Positions 9,405 to 18,099 of a stretch of 64,000 bases of DNA are shown here, piece by piece; the stretch's first letter is position 1, and every line of letters starts with the position of its first letter. A program made the position numbers and the translations under genes. The notes under the pieces were generated by a model. It saw nothing but the letters and a program-made list of their open reading frames with translations. It was not told where the DNA came from and made no database searches. The stretch is from Hymenobacter busanensis. Its GTDB lineage: Bacteria; Bacteroidota; Bacteroidia; Cytophagales; Hymenobacteraceae. The stretch spans positions 186,001 through 250,000 of the forward strand of contig NZ_VTWU01000005.1 in NCBI RefSeq assembly GCF_008727865.1. Direction: 5' to 3'.

Positions 9405-9520
9405 GAGGCAGTGGATTGATCCGGCTGCCCAAACTACTAATCCTGACGGGCTTCCGCCACTGCTTTTCGGCTGCCTGAAGTACAAACCGAGAGAGGCGTT
9501 GACGGGCGGCGCACCATAAA

Positions 9521-9554
9521 ACAACAAGGCCCGGCTGCAGCCGGGCCTTGTTGT
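9521..9554 (-). terminator. Perfect 15-bp hairpin after the M13 peptidase gene
   Basis: Arms 9521-9535 and 9540-9554 are perfect complements around a 4-nt loop, with A/T tracts on either side. It lies 21 bp beyond the stop codon of the minus-strand M13 peptidase gene. Confidence 0.85.
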
Positions 9555-9575
9555 GTAAGTCAGCCCAACGGGCCG

Positions 9576-11633
9576 TTACCAAATCGTCACCCGCGCCGAG
9601 TCGGGGCGGTAGAGCTTGGCGGTGGGCTGCACGTCGAAGGTCTTGTAGAACTCCGGCACGTCGGCGAAGGGCCCGTTCACGCGCAGGTTAGCGGGCGAGT
9701 GCACATCCGTCAGCACGCGCTGAGCCAGCACTTCGTCGCGCTGGTGGTTTTGCCAGCCCAGGGCGTAGCCCAAGAAGTAGCGCTGCGTGGGCGTGAGGCC
9801 GCCGATTTTCTCGCCCTTCTTGTACTGATCGGTTTTCTTGAACGCGTCGAGGGCAATGACGATGCCGCCCAGGTCGGCAATGTTTTCGCCGGCCGTGGCC
9901 TTGCCGTTGATGTGCAAGGAGTCGAGCACTTTGTAGGAGTTGAACTGGCGCACAATCTGGTTGACGCGCTGCTGGAACTGCTTGCGGTCCTGCTTCGTCC
10001 ACCAGTTGCGCAGGTTGCCCTTCTCGTCAAACTGGCTGCCCTCGTCGTCGAAGCCGTGGGTCAGCTCGTGGCCGATGGTGCTGGCCCCGCCGTAGCCGTA
10101 CACGATGGCGTCGTCGGCGTCTTCGTCGCGCAGGCCGGGAATGGCGAAGATGGCCGCCGGCAGCACAATCTCGTTGTTGGAGGGGTTGTAGTAGGCGTTA
10201 TAGGTCTGCGGGGTCATGTCCCACTCGGTGCGGTCCACGGGCTTGCCCAGCTTGCTGATGTTGTAGCGGTAGGCCCATTGGTTGGCGCGCATCACGTTCT
10301 GGGCGTAACTGTCGCGGCCAATGGTGAGGGTGGAGTAGTCGCGCCACTTGTTGGGGTAGCCCACCTTCGGCGTGATTTTGTGGAGCTTCACCAGTGCCTT
10401 TTGCTTGGTCGAGTCGCTCATCCAGTCGAGCTGCTGGATGTGCTCCTCAAACGAGGCCATGACGTTCTGTACCATCTTCTCGTACCGCTCCTTGGTGGCG
10501 GGCTTGAAGTATTCCTTCACGAAGAGCTGGCCCAGCATTTCGCCCATGGCGTCCTCTTCGTTGTCGAGCACGCGCTTCCAGCGGGCCCGTTGCTCTTTCT
10601 GGCCCTGCAAAATGGTGCCGTAGAAGTGAAAATGCTCGTTGTCGAGCGGCTTGCTAAGCTCCGAGGCAAAGGTGTTTACCAGGTGCCACTGCAGGTAGGC
10701 CTTCCAGTCGTCGACGGAAGCGGTTTTCAGCAGCTGGCCGGCAGTTTGGTAAAATTCGGGCTGGCCCACAATGGCGGTGTCGGCCTTGGCCAACTCCATC
10801 TGGCCCAGCCACGCGTGCCAGTCGAGGCCGGGCGTGAGCTTGCCCAGCTCGGCTACCGACATCTTGTGGTAGTTGGCGTACGGGTCGCGCAAATCCTCCA
10901 GCTTCCGGCTCGACTTGGCCAGGGTCGTTTCCAGCTGCATCACGCGGGCGCTGTTGGCGGCGGCCTCGGCGGGCGTCTGGCCGGCCAGCGCCAGCATGTT
11001 GGCCACGTGCTTCACGTACTCCTTCCGGATGTTGCTCGTGCGCGCGTCCTTGTTGAAGTAGTAGTCGCGGTTGGGCAAGCCCAGGCCGCCCTGCCACAGC
11101 TGCAGGGCCATTTTGTCGCTGTTTTTGGCGTCCTGGCCCACGTAGGAGCCGAATAAGGCATTCACGCCCAATACTTTCAGCCGCGCAATTTCAGCCTGCA
11201 CGTCCTGCGCGGTGCGCATGGCCGCAACGCGGTCCAGCTCCGGCTTCAGCGGCGCAATGCCCTGCTTGTCGATGCTCACCGAATCCATGCCGGCGGCCCA
11301 GAAGTCGCCGATTTTCTGCTGGTTGGTGCCGGCCGCCGCGTGGGCCACTGCCGCCTCTTCGTTGATGGCGCGCAGGCGGGCGTATATCTCGTTCTGCACT
11401 TCTTTGCCAATGCCCCACGAGCTTTCCGAGGCCGGAATGGGATGCTGCTTCAGCCAGGCGCCGTTGGCGTAGGTGAAAAAGTCGTCGCCGGGGCGCACGG
11501 TGGTGTCGAGGTTGGCTTGCAGCAGGTCGGGCTGCGCGGCGCCGTTGTTGGTGTTCGACTGGCAGCCTTGCAGGGCCGCGGCCAGAAGGGAGCCCAGCAG
11601 CAAGGTTTTGCCGAGGGCGGAGGCGTGGTTCAT
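9576..11633 (-). CDS. M13 family metallopeptidase lipoprotein (neprilysin/PepO-like)
   Basis: A 685-residue zinc endopeptidase. The start at 11633 gives a lipoprotein signal with lipobox LQGC near residue 24; the frame upstream of it is non-conserved. The N-terminal M13 domain opens with DLLQANLDTTVRPGDDFFTYANGAWLK. The catalytic domain has HELTH (H522, E523, H526) followed by GFDDEGSQFD, and the third zinc ligand and acid in GENIADLGG (E583, D587). NAYYNPSNNEIVLPAAI is also typical. The length is normal for the family. It probably degrades oligopeptides in the periplasm or at the outer membrane. It is monocistronic with its own hairpin terminator. Confidence 0.95.
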   Translation of the reverse strand: MNHASALGKTLLLGSLLAAALQGCQSNTNNGAAQPDLLQANLDTTVRPGDDFFTYANGAWLKQHPIPASESSWGIGKEVQNEIYARLRAINEEAAVAHAAAGTNQQKIGDFWAAGMDSVSIDKQGIAPLKPELDRVAAMRTAQDVQAEIARLKVLGVNALFGSYVGQDAKNSDKMALQLWQGGLGLPNRDYYFNKDARTSNIRKEYVKHVANMLALAGQTPAEAAANSARVMQLETTLAKSSRKLEDLRDPYANYHKMSVAELGKLTPGLDWHAWLGQMELAKADTAIVGQPEFYQTAGQLLKTASVDDWKAYLQWHLVNTFASELSKPLDNEHFHFYGTILQGQKEQRARWKRVLDNEEDAMGEMLGQLFVKEYFKPATKERYEKMVQNVMASFEEHIQQLDWMSDSTKQKALVKLHKITPKVGYPNKWRDYSTLTIGRDSYAQNVMRANQWAYRYNISKLGKPVDRTEWDMTPQTYNAYYNPSNNEIVLPAAIFAIPGLRDEDADDAIVYGYGGASTIGHELTHGFDDEGSQFDEKGNLRNWWTKQDRKQFQQRVNQIVRQFNSYKVLDSLHINGKATAGENIADLGGIVIALDAFKKTDQYKKGEKIGGLTPTQRYFLGYALGWQNHQRDEVLAQRVLTDVHSPANLRVNGPFADVPEFYKTFDVQPTAKLYRPDSARVTIW

Positions 11634-11663
11634 AAACAACAGGTGTTGAGGAAAAGGCAGGCG

Positions 11664-11671
11664 CGAAAGTA
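11664..11671 (-). promoter_or_regulatory. Candidate -7 box for the M13 peptidase gene
   Basis: Read on the minus strand this is TACTTTCG, one mismatch from TAnnTTTG, 30 bp before the start codon. The same octamer occurs just upstream of polA. No clear -33 element is seen. Confidence 0.35.
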
Positions 11672-11861
11672 GGCTTTTCGGCAGATGGATAGGACAGCAA
11701 CCACGCCCCAAGGTTGCAACCGACCGGCTGGCGGCCGTTCGGCGGCCCAAAACCACGGCTCCGGTTTTCGCGTTGGGTACGGGCGCTTACCGGGCCCGTC
11801 TCATCGGTTCCTCGTTACTTGCCCCTTGTTCATTGCTCATCGAAGCTGCCTATAATACGTT

Positions 11862-11948
11862 TGTCATCCTGAGCAACGCGAAGGACCTTCTCCCCGCTGA
11901 ACCATTCGTGCTGACGTGAGAAGGTCCTTCGCGTTGCTCAGGATGACA
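11862..11948. repeat. Palindromic repeat (GTCATCCTGAGC family), copy 1
   Basis: The arms 11862-11892 and 11918-11948 are a perfect 31-bp inverted repeat around a 25-nt loop. Outer ends read TGTCATCCTGAGC. Two further copies with the same ends lie at 42774-42877 and 44376-44479, and a diverged relative at 37416-37516. It sits in the gap upstream of arfB, which otherwise holds only the candidate M13 promoter. No coding sequence is present. It could act as a transcript-stabilising hairpin or be a non-autonomous mobile repeat. Confidence 0.9.
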
Positions 11949-11993
11949 GACGAGGGAAGATGCTTCCTCAGTAGCGCTACTGCCCTCTGCCCC

Positions 11994-12404
11994 ATGCTCC
12001 CTCCCCCCGACGCTTTTTGGTCTGAACTCCAGGTGCAAACCAGCCGCAGCAGCGGCCCGGGCGGCCAGAACGTGAACAAGGTAGAATCCCGCGTGGAGCT
12101 ACGCTTCGATGTGGCCCACTCCCAGCTGCTCACCGACGAGCAGAAGCAGCGCATCTTGGAGAAACTCGGCCCCCAGCTCACCGCCGACGGCCTGCTGCTG
12201 GTAACGGCTCAGGAAGACCGCAGCCAGCTGCGCAACAAGGAGCTGGCCCTGCTCAAGCTGCACGACACCCTGGCCAAAGCCCTGCACCGCCCCAAGCCCC
12301 GCAAGCCCACCAAGCCCAGCAAAGGCGCCGTGCGCAAGCGCCTCGACAGCAAAAAGCGCCTCGGTGAGAAGAAAGCCAACCGCCGGCCGGGCCTCGACCT
12401 ATAA
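11994..12404 (+). CDS. arfB: ArfB-type peptidyl-tRNA hydrolase (ribosome rescue factor)
   Basis: A 136-residue protein of the usual ArfB/YaeJ length. It has the class-I release-factor catalytic loop with GGQ (SRSSGPGGQNVNKVESRVE, residues 17-35) and a lysine/arginine-rich C-terminal tail (KPRKPTKPSKGAVRKRL onward) that in E. coli ArfB enters the empty mRNA channel. It hydrolyses peptidyl-tRNA on ribosomes stalled without a stop codon. The ATG at 11994 is chosen because upstream codons run into the palindromic repeat. The last 6 bp overlap the end of the convergent mgtE gene. Confidence 0.95.
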   Translation: MLPPPDAFWSELQVQTSRSSGPGGQNVNKVESRVELRFDVAHSQLLTDEQKQRILEKLGPQLTADGLLLVTAQEDRSQLRNKELALLKLHDTLAKALHRPKPRKPTKPSKGAVRKRLDSKKRLGEKKANRRPGLDL

Positions 12405-13790
12405 CAGCGTGCCCGACAGAACCGCCGTGGCCACCGAGAAGTAGATGATGAGCCCGGTCACGTCCACGAGCGTGGCCACGAAGGGCGCTGAGGCGGTAGC
12501 GGGGTCGAGGCCGAGGCGTTTGAGCAGCATGGGTAGCATGGCCCCCGACAGCGCGCCCCAGAGCACGATGCCCAGCAGGGAAATGCCCACCGTCACGGCA
12601 ATCAGCTGCCAATAGTCGCCAAAATAGCCGGGGTCGATGACGGTGGCCCAAAGCACGATGCGCAACGAGCCGACGATACCCAAAATGAGGCCCAGGAAAA
12701 GGCCCGCCAGCAGTTCGCGCCGCATCACCGTCCACCAGTCGCCGAGCGTAAACTCGCCCAGCGACATGGCCCGGATGATGAGCGAGGTGGCCTGCGAACC
12801 AGCATTGCCACCCGCCGAAATGATGAGCGGAATAAACAAGCCCAGCACGGCTGCCCGCTGCAGGTCGTCTTCGAAATGGTGCATGGCCGAAGTGGTGAGC
12901 ATCTCGCCCAGCAGCAGAATAACGAGCCAGCCGGCCCGCTTGCGCACCATATTCCAGATAGAGGTAGTCAGGTAAGGCTCATCAAGCGCTTCCGAACCCC
13001 CGAGCTTCTGGATGTCTTCGGTGTCTTCCTGTTCGCGGATGGCCAGGATGTCGTCAATCGTGACGATGCCGTAGAGCACGCCGTCGTCGTTGACGACGGG
13101 CAGGGCCGTGCGGTCGTTGCGGCGAAACACGTCGATGGCTTCTTCTTGGTCTTGCATAGCCTTGAGGCGCACGAAGCGGCGGTCCATCAGGTCGTGCACG
13201 TGCTGGTCGGGGCGAGCGAAGAGGAACTCCCGGATGCGGATATCGTCGATGAGCACGCCCCGCTCGTCGATGACGTACACCACGCTCACCGTTTCGGAGC
13301 CGCGGCCGTGCTCCCGAATGTAATCGAACACGTGCTGCACGGTCCATTCCTCGCGCACCGCAATGTAGTCGGGCGTCATCAGGCGGCCCACCGAATACTC
13401 GGGGTAGCCCAGCAGCTGCAGCGTCACGCGGCGCTCCTGCTCCGAGAGGGTCTGAATCAGCTCCCGCACCAAGTCGTCGGGCAGAAACTCCAGCAGGGCC
13501 GTGCGGTCGTCGGGCGACATCTCATTAAGGATGTCGGCAATCTTTTCCTGCGAGAGGTTTTCGAGGAAGTGCCGCTGCACGTCGAGGTCGAGGTACTCAA
13601 AGACCTCGGTGGCCCGGCTCAGCGGCAGCAGCCGAAACATAATCAGCTGGTTCCGCTCGTCCTGGTCCTGAATCAGCTCCACCACTTCCGGCGTGTCCAA
13701 ACTTCGCAGCAGCTTCTTCAAACGCAGGAATTCCCGCTGGGCGAGCAGGTCCGTGATTTGGTCGAGGGCCAGTTGCTGTTGCGTGGTCAT
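12399..13790 (-). CDS. mgtE: MgtE family magnesium transporter
   Basis: A 463-residue protein of normal MgtE length. Residues 1-130 form the superhelical MgtE N domain (EVVELIQDQDERNQLIMFRLLP, ILNEMSPDDRTALLEFLP). Residues about 135-260 hold paired CBS domains (GRLMTPDYIAVREEWTVQHVFDYIRE and LPVVNDDGVLYGIVTIDDIL). The C-terminal part has five TM helices with the pore signature GGNAGSQATSLIIRAMSLGE and ends with TLVDVTGLIIYFSVA. It is an inner-membrane Mg2+ channel gated by cytoplasmic Mg2+. It is monocistronic, with a perfect -7 box 56 bp upstream. Confidence 0.96.
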   Translation of the reverse strand: MTTQQQLALDQITDLLAQREFLRLKKLLRSLDTPEVVELIQDQDERNQLIMFRLLPLSRATEVFEYLDLDVQRHFLENLSQEKIADILNEMSPDDRTALLEFLPDDLVRELIQTLSEQERRVTLQLLGYPEYSVGRLMTPDYIAVREEWTVQHVFDYIREHGRGSETVSVVYVIDERGVLIDDIRIREFLFARPDQHVHDLMDRRFVRLKAMQDQEEAIDVFRRNDRTALPVVNDDGVLYGIVTIDDILAIREQEDTEDIQKLGGSEALDEPYLTTSIWNMVRKRAGWLVILLLGEMLTTSAMHHFEDDLQRAAVLGLFIPLIISAGGNAGSQATSLIIRAMSLGEFTLGDWWTVMRRELLAGLFLGLILGIVGSLRIVLWATVIDPGYFGDYWQLIAVTVGISLLGIVLWGALSGAMLPMLLKRLGLDPATASAPFVATLVDVTGLIIYFSVATAVLSGTLL

Positions 13791-13845
13791 GGCGGCAAGA
13801 AGCTAGTGTTTCGCTAGGCAAAACGGGGTTTGGTGAAAGGGCGCG

Positions 13846-13853
13846 CAAAGGTA
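13846..13853 (-). promoter_or_regulatory. Candidate -7 box for mgtE
   Basis: Read on the minus strand it is TACCTTTG, an exact match to TAnnTTTG, 56 bp before the mgtE start codon. A -33 TTG at the right distance is not obvious. Confidence 0.45.
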
Positions 13854-14076
13854 TTTTGCTGCCGGAAGAAATCCGCCAGTGTAACGGTCATTTTTCCCGG
13901 AAAAATTCCGTTGGTCCCACGCTTCCTTTGCCGATAAGCGCGGTGGGTCGTCGGAAAGTGCTCAATCGTTTATATTCAGGCGGTTGCCGCTGGTGGCCGC
14001 GGCCGCAATGGTCTGGTTGGTGCCGCTCCGGCCGCCGGCGCAAGCGGCCCGGCACCGCGTTTTCATTCAACACCCA

Positions 14077-14084
14077 TAGTTTTG
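14077..14084 (+). promoter_or_regulatory. Candidate -7 box for cyanophycinase gene
   Basis: TAGTTTTG matches TAnnTTTG exactly and lies 52 bp before the ATG at 14136. Confidence 0.4.
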
Positions 14085-14135
14085 GCGGGGCACTGTGCCG
14101 TATGAGCGTATTTCTGCCGTTGTATCTGCTGACTT

Positions 14136-14966
14136 ATGGCGCCTTCTGCTAAACTGCCCCTCGGAACCCTCATTGCCCTCGGCGGCGGCGACGACGACCC
14201 GGTACTGGCCCTGGTCAACGAACTGCTGCCCACGCCCGACACCCCCGTGGAGGTGGTATCGACGGCGGCCTACCGGCACCCCGTGAAAACCGGCAACGCC
14301 TATGTAGCCGCGCTGCGGGAACTGGGCTGCACCAACGTGCACCACCTGCGCGTAGACGCCAGCTACCCCGGCGACCGGGCCGCTACCCTGCGCCGTCTGG
14401 AAAAAGCCGGGGCGGTGTTCTTCACCGGCGGCGACCAGGAATGCATTACCGAGCACTGGACCAACACCCCGGCCTTGCAGCTGCTGTGCGAGCGGTACCA
14501 GACGGACCCCAACTTCATCATTGCCGGTACCAGCGCGGGCGCGGCCGCCATGCCCTCGCGCATGATTGTGGCTGGCTTTGGGGCCCGCTCGCTCACCAAG
14601 GGCGGCATGCACACTGCCAACGGGCTGAGCCTGATTCAGCACCTGATCATCGACCAGCATTTCGCCGAGCGCGGCCGGTTTGGGCGTCTGGCCCACGCTG
14701 TGCTGCAGCACCCTGCCTCCATTGGGCTGGGACTGGGGCAGGAAACCGGCGTTATCATCCGAGGCGGCCACGACACCGAGGTGTTCGGCGACGGCGTGGT
14801 GATAGTCGTCGACGGGGCTCACCTCACCGGCGACAACCTGGGCCGCATTGGGCGGGGCGAACCAGTGGCGGGGCAAAACCTGCGCGTGCACCTGCTGGTG
14901 GCCGGTCAGCACTACGATTTGCGCACCCGGCGGGTAGCAGTAGAAACGCCTGAAAATGCATTATAA
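14136..14966 (+). CDS. Cyanophycinase-like serine peptidase (S51 family)
   Basis: A 276-residue protein of the cyanophycinase / peptidase S51 family. Features are the N-terminal LIALGGGDDDP strand-loop, AVFFTGGDQECI, the nucleophile elbow GTSAGAAAMP (serine near residue 133) and GLGLGQETGVIIRGG with HDTEVFGDGVVIVVD. Cyanophycinases cleave the beta-Asp-Arg storage polymer cyanophycin to dipeptides. No cyanophycin synthetase or isoaspartyl dipeptidase gene lies in the window, so the true substrate may be environmental cyanophycin or another isoaspartyl peptide. No signal peptide is seen, which suggests cytoplasmic action. Confidence 0.85.
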   Translation: MAPSAKLPLGTLIALGGGDDDPVLALVNELLPTPDTPVEVVSTAAYRHPVKTGNAYVAALRELGCTNVHHLRVDASYPGDRAATLRRLEKAGAVFFTGGDQECITEHWTNTPALQLLCERYQTDPNFIIAGTSAGAAAMPSRMIVAGFGARSLTKGGMHTANGLSLIQHLIIDQHFAERGRFGRLAHAVLQHPASIGLGLGQETGVIIRGGHDTEVFGDGVVIVVDGAHLTGDNLGRIGRGEPVAGQNLRVHLLVAGQHYDLRTRRVAVETPENAL

Positions 14967-15065
14967 CCCGATGCCAGCGGCGTTTTTGCGAGTATTCACT
15001 TACTCACCGCGCCAACGGTGAAAAAAGTAGTCGGCATGCCGCGCTTTTGGTGCAGAAAATTCCCC

Positions 15066-15073
15066 TACATTTA
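15066..15073 (+). promoter_or_regulatory. Candidate -7 box for the FadL-SGNH operon
   Basis: TACATTTA is one base from TAnnTTTG, with TTTTG at 15045-15049 upstream (16-nt spacer, rather short). It lies 34 bp before the ATG at 15108. Confidence 0.3.
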
Positions 15074-15107
15074 GCTCACACAACCCCTTTTTCCTTACTC
15101 TTCGAGT

Positions 15108-16367
15108 ATGAATCTAAAGTCACTACTCTTCGCCGGAAGCGCTTTGCTGGGCACCACGGCCGCGCAGGCGGGCGGGTTTCAGGTAAACCTGGGCGGGCAG
15201 AAAAACATTGGTATGGGCGGCGTCGGCACGGGCCTGGCCATCGACCACGCGGCCATGTTCTACAACCCCGGTGCCTTGGCCATGGTGCGCCAGAACGGTG
15301 TGCAGGTGGGTGCCAACGCCACCTTCGCCCGCATTTCGCACGTGGGTGAAAACGGCGGCACGCAGAGCAACCTGCAGAAGGACATCGTAACGCCGTTCAA
15401 CCTGTACGCCAGCTTCGGCCCGGCCGAGGGCAAGTGGAAGGCCGGCATTGGGGTATATACGCCCTTCGGCAGCAAGCTGCGCTACGACCAGAACTGGGAA
15501 GGGCGCACGGCCCTGACGGATATCGACCTGAAGTCGATTTTCGTGCAGCCCACCGTGAGCTACGCCATTACCGACCAGCTGAGCGTGGGTGCGGGCTTGG
15601 TGGTGCTGGCCTACGGCTCGGTGAACCTGCAGCGCGACCTGCCCCTGACCAGCGCCCAGGGCAATGCCCACAGCGAGCTGGACGGCCACGCCGACAACAC
15701 CTTCGGCTACAACGCCGGCATTTACTACAAGCCGTCGGAGAAAATCAGCGTGGGCGTGAGCTACCGCTCGAAGATGGAAGCCAAGGTGAAAGGCGGCGAC
15801 GTGACGTTCACCAACATTCCGGCTTCGGTAGCCAGCAACTTCGCCGCGAAGAAATTCGACGTGACGCTGCCGCTGCCGCCCACGGCTACGCTGGGCATCG
15901 GCCTGATGCCGACCGAGAAGCTCACCATCGGCATCGATGTGAACTGGGTGGACTGGAGCGACTACAAAACCCTCGACTTCACCTTCGACCAGCCCATCAA
16001 CGGCAACACCACCTCGACCTCGAAGCGTGAGTACGACCAGGGCTGGACGTTCCGCCTCGGCGGTCAGTACGCCATCGGCGAGAAGCTGACGGTGCGCGCC
16101 GGCGCCAACTACGACAAGACGCCTGTGAAAGACGGTTTCGTGTCGCCGGAAACGCCCGACGCCGACCGCATCGGCCTGAGCGCCGGCGCCTCGTACAACG
16201 TGAACGAGCACTTTGGCGTGGACGTGTCGTACTTGTTCGAAGACTTCATGAAGCGTACCCAGAGCCTGGCCGAGTTGCAGGCCAAAGGCACGGCCGACGA
16301 CCGTCCGGCCGGTACCTACAAAACCTACATCAGCATCCCCGGCGTGGGCGTGCACTACAACTTCTAA
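15108..16367 (+). CDS. OmpP1/FadL family outer-membrane transporter
   Basis: A 419-residue protein with signal peptide MNLKSLLFAGSALLGTTAAQA. The mature N-terminus (GGFQVNLGGQKNIGMGGVGTGLAIDHAAMFYNPGAL) is the FadL/TodX hatch region, which begins right after the signal peptide. Aromatic-rich amphipathic strands follow and the protein ends in a strand with terminal phenylalanine (GVGVHYNF), typical of outer-membrane barrels. Such porins pass hydrophobic compounds such as long-chain fatty acids. The SGNH hydrolase gene starts 21 bp after the stop, so the two are probably co-transcribed: one may release lipid moieties and the other import them. Confidence 0.92.
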   Translation: MNLKSLLFAGSALLGTTAAQAGGFQVNLGGQKNIGMGGVGTGLAIDHAAMFYNPGALAMVRQNGVQVGANATFARISHVGENGGTQSNLQKDIVTPFNLYASFGPAEGKWKAGIGVYTPFGSKLRYDQNWEGRTALTDIDLKSIFVQPTVSYAITDQLSVGAGLVVLAYGSVNLQRDLPLTSAQGNAHSELDGHADNTFGYNAGIYYKPSEKISVGVSYRSKMEAKVKGGDVTFTNIPASVASNFAAKKFDVTLPLPPTATLGIGLMPTEKLTIGIDVNWVDWSDYKTLDFTFDQPINGNTTSTSKREYDQGWTFRLGGQYAIGEKLTVRAGANYDKTPVKDGFVSPETPDADRIGLSAGASYNVNEHFGVDVSYLFEDFMKRTQSLAELQAKGTADDRPAGTYKTYISIPGVGVHYNF

Positions 16368-16388
16368 TTGCGCCAGCTCCCTGCACTC

Positions 16389-17843
16389 ATGAATACCTCA
16401 TTGAAATTTGTTCTGCCGGGTTGCGCTGTGCTGGGCCTGGCCCTGACCGGCTGCCAACCCGAGCTCGACGAAACGAACAGCGCCCGCGGACAAGCTGATT
16501 TCTCGAAATACATTGCCGTTGGCAACTCGCTGACCGCGGGCTATTCCGACGGTGGCCTGTACCGCGAAGGACAGCTGAACTCGTACCCCAACCTGTTGGC
16601 TCAGCAGTTTCGCACCGCCAACGGCGGCGAGTTTAAGCAACCGCTGTTTAGCGAAGACCAAGCCAATGGCTCAGGTTACCTGCGCCTTACCACTTTGGAC
16701 TTGGCTACCCGCGCCTTTACGCTTGGCAACGTCACCAACAATTTGGCCGTGCGTGGCCAGAACCCTACACTTTATACCAAATACACGGAGCCAGTCCAGA
16801 ACTTAGGCGTACCTGGTATTCGAGTGGCCGATGTACTGACCCCCGGTTACGGAAGCACGGCTGGCAACGCTTACTACGAACGCCTGCTGCCCACCGCTGA
16901 CGCGCTGAAGCCCTACGCCACCTTCGTGCAGGAGCGCATGGCGGCCGAAAATGCCACGTTCTTTACCTGCTGGCTGGGCAACAACGACGTGCTGGGCTAT
17001 GCCACTTCGGGTGGGGTAAGCCCCATCACATCTACTGCCACCTTCACCACGAACTACACAGCCATCATTACGGCTCTGACGGCCAATGGTGCGCGCGGCG
17101 TGGTAGCTACTATTCCGAACGTAACGGACATCCCATTCTTCAGAACGGCAGGTCCGGCTTTCCGCGTGAAGCTGGAAACTAACCCGGCAGCAGCTGGCGG
17201 GCCCATTCCCCAGTTTGTAGCCACCACTGGCCCGCTGACCAACTCCCCTGCCACACGGAAGGTTATCCTCACCTCCGATATCAACAACGGCGGCGCCATT
17301 GGCACGGCCGCTGGCCGCCAACTCATTCCGCTCACTGCGCAGCCCTACCTAGCCCTGCTCGGCCAGCGGACCGGCAAAGCTTGGCGCGACCTATACGCCC
17401 AAGCGCGTCCGTCGTTAGGTGGTGCTTCGCTGGGGCAGTTCCTGCTGGCCCAAGGTGTTGATACTACGGCCATGTTCGGCCTCTCGGCCGGCAACCCACT
17501 GCCGACCAGCCTCGTGCTGGACGATACCGAGCAAGCTGCTGTAGCAACGGCTACTACGGCCTTCAACACTGCTATTCGCAGCCAGGCTACCGCTAAAAAC
17601 CTAGGCGTAGCTGACATGAATGTGTTCTTCACGAACATTGCTGCCAACGGCATCAATACCAGCGGCATCAATAACACCACCGGCTTCATTTCGGGTAACC
17701 TGTTCTCGCTCGACGGAGTGCACCCCACGCCCCGTGGCTACGCCGTGGTGGCCAACGAGTTCCTGCGTAATATCAACGACAAGTACGGCTCCAATATTCC
17801 AGGTGTAAATGCCAGCCTCTACCGCGGTGTATTGTTCCCGTAA
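16389..17843 (+). CDS. SGNH/GDSL hydrolase-family lipoprotein
   Basis: A 484-residue lipoprotein with lipobox LALTGC around residue 18. The SGNH blocks are visible: block I is YIAVGNSLTAGYSDGG (GNSL in place of GDSL), block III is WLGNNDVLGYA, and block V is DGVHPTPRGYAVVA with the catalytic Asp and His. The spacing between blocks III and V is long, so the protein is larger than a simple esterase. It is predicted to be an outer-membrane-anchored esterase or lipase. It follows the FadL gene closely, a pairing I know from other Bacteroidota. Its end is marked by a strong terminator. Confidence 0.88.
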   Translation: MNTSLKFVLPGCAVLGLALTGCQPELDETNSARGQADFSKYIAVGNSLTAGYSDGGLYREGQLNSYPNLLAQQFRTANGGEFKQPLFSEDQANGSGYLRLTTLDLATRAFTLGNVTNNLAVRGQNPTLYTKYTEPVQNLGVPGIRVADVLTPGYGSTAGNAYYERLLPTADALKPYATFVQERMAAENATFFTCWLGNNDVLGYATSGGVSPITSTATFTTNYTAIITALTANGARGVVATIPNVTDIPFFRTAGPAFRVKLETNPAAAGGPIPQFVATTGPLTNSPATRKVILTSDINNGGAIGTAAGRQLIPLTAQPYLALLGQRTGKAWRDLYAQARPSLGGASLGQFLLAQGVDTTAMFGLSAGNPLPTSLVLDDTEQAAVATATTAFNTAIRSQATAKNLGVADMNVFFTNIAANGINTSGINNTTGFISGNLFSLDGVHPTPRGYAVVANEFLRNINDKYGSNIPGVNASLYRGVLFP

Positions 17844-17870
17844 CCAGTACGCAGGCAGTAATTTACTTAA

Positions 17871-17902
17871 CGCGCCGCCGCTGAAACTTCAGCGGCGGCG
17901 CG
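17871..17902 (+). terminator. Intrinsic terminator of the FadL-SGNH operon
   Basis: A perfect 15-bp GC-rich stem (17871-17885 with 17888-17902) around a 2-nt loop, followed by TTGCTTTT. It lies 28 bp after the SGNH hydrolase stop codon. Confidence 0.9.
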
Positions 17903-18099
17903 TTGCTTTTGGGCTCGTTTGGCCGAAGTATCGGGCACTGCTTATCCTCTATATATGTGATGCAGATGCTAGAAATAATATTACCATGGAAGTACACATG
18001 AGCTGTTTATAACCCAATCATGTATAGTTAAAATTACAATGCATGGCGGTCAAGGTGGTAGAATTGCATCACACTTCACACCCTCACAACCCTACCGCT

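Larger units (their letters stand above)
13791..14135. other. Intergenic region between divergent mgtE and cyanophycinase genes
   Basis: About 345 bp with no convincing gene. It holds the candidate -7 boxes of both divergent genes, at 13846-13853 on the minus strand and 14077-14084 on the plus strand. A 98-codon open frame crosses it but has no family features and overlaps the next gene. I see no riboswitch-like structure such as an M-box, although I cannot fold it. Confidence 0.5.

Noticed and set aside
9699-11156. 485-codon open frame antisense to the M13 peptidase gene
   Set aside because: The composition is typical of an antisense shadow and the sense strand carries HELTH and GENIADLGG in correct order.
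11862-11948. CRISPR-like repeat
   Set aside because: It is a single long palindrome with no regularly spaced direct repeats and no cas genes.
13856-14152. 98-codon frame in the mgtE-cyanophycinase gap
   Set aside because: It has no family features, uses rare residue patterns and overlaps the cyanophycinase start; the gap better fits two divergent promoters.
15123-16355. 410-codon open frame antisense to the FadL gene
   Set aside because: It is a shadow frame with no recognisable motif; the sense frame is a clear FadL.
18003-18060. Possible small RNA or tRNA in an AT-rich stretch
   Set aside because: I found no cloverleaf arms or terminator specific to this segment.
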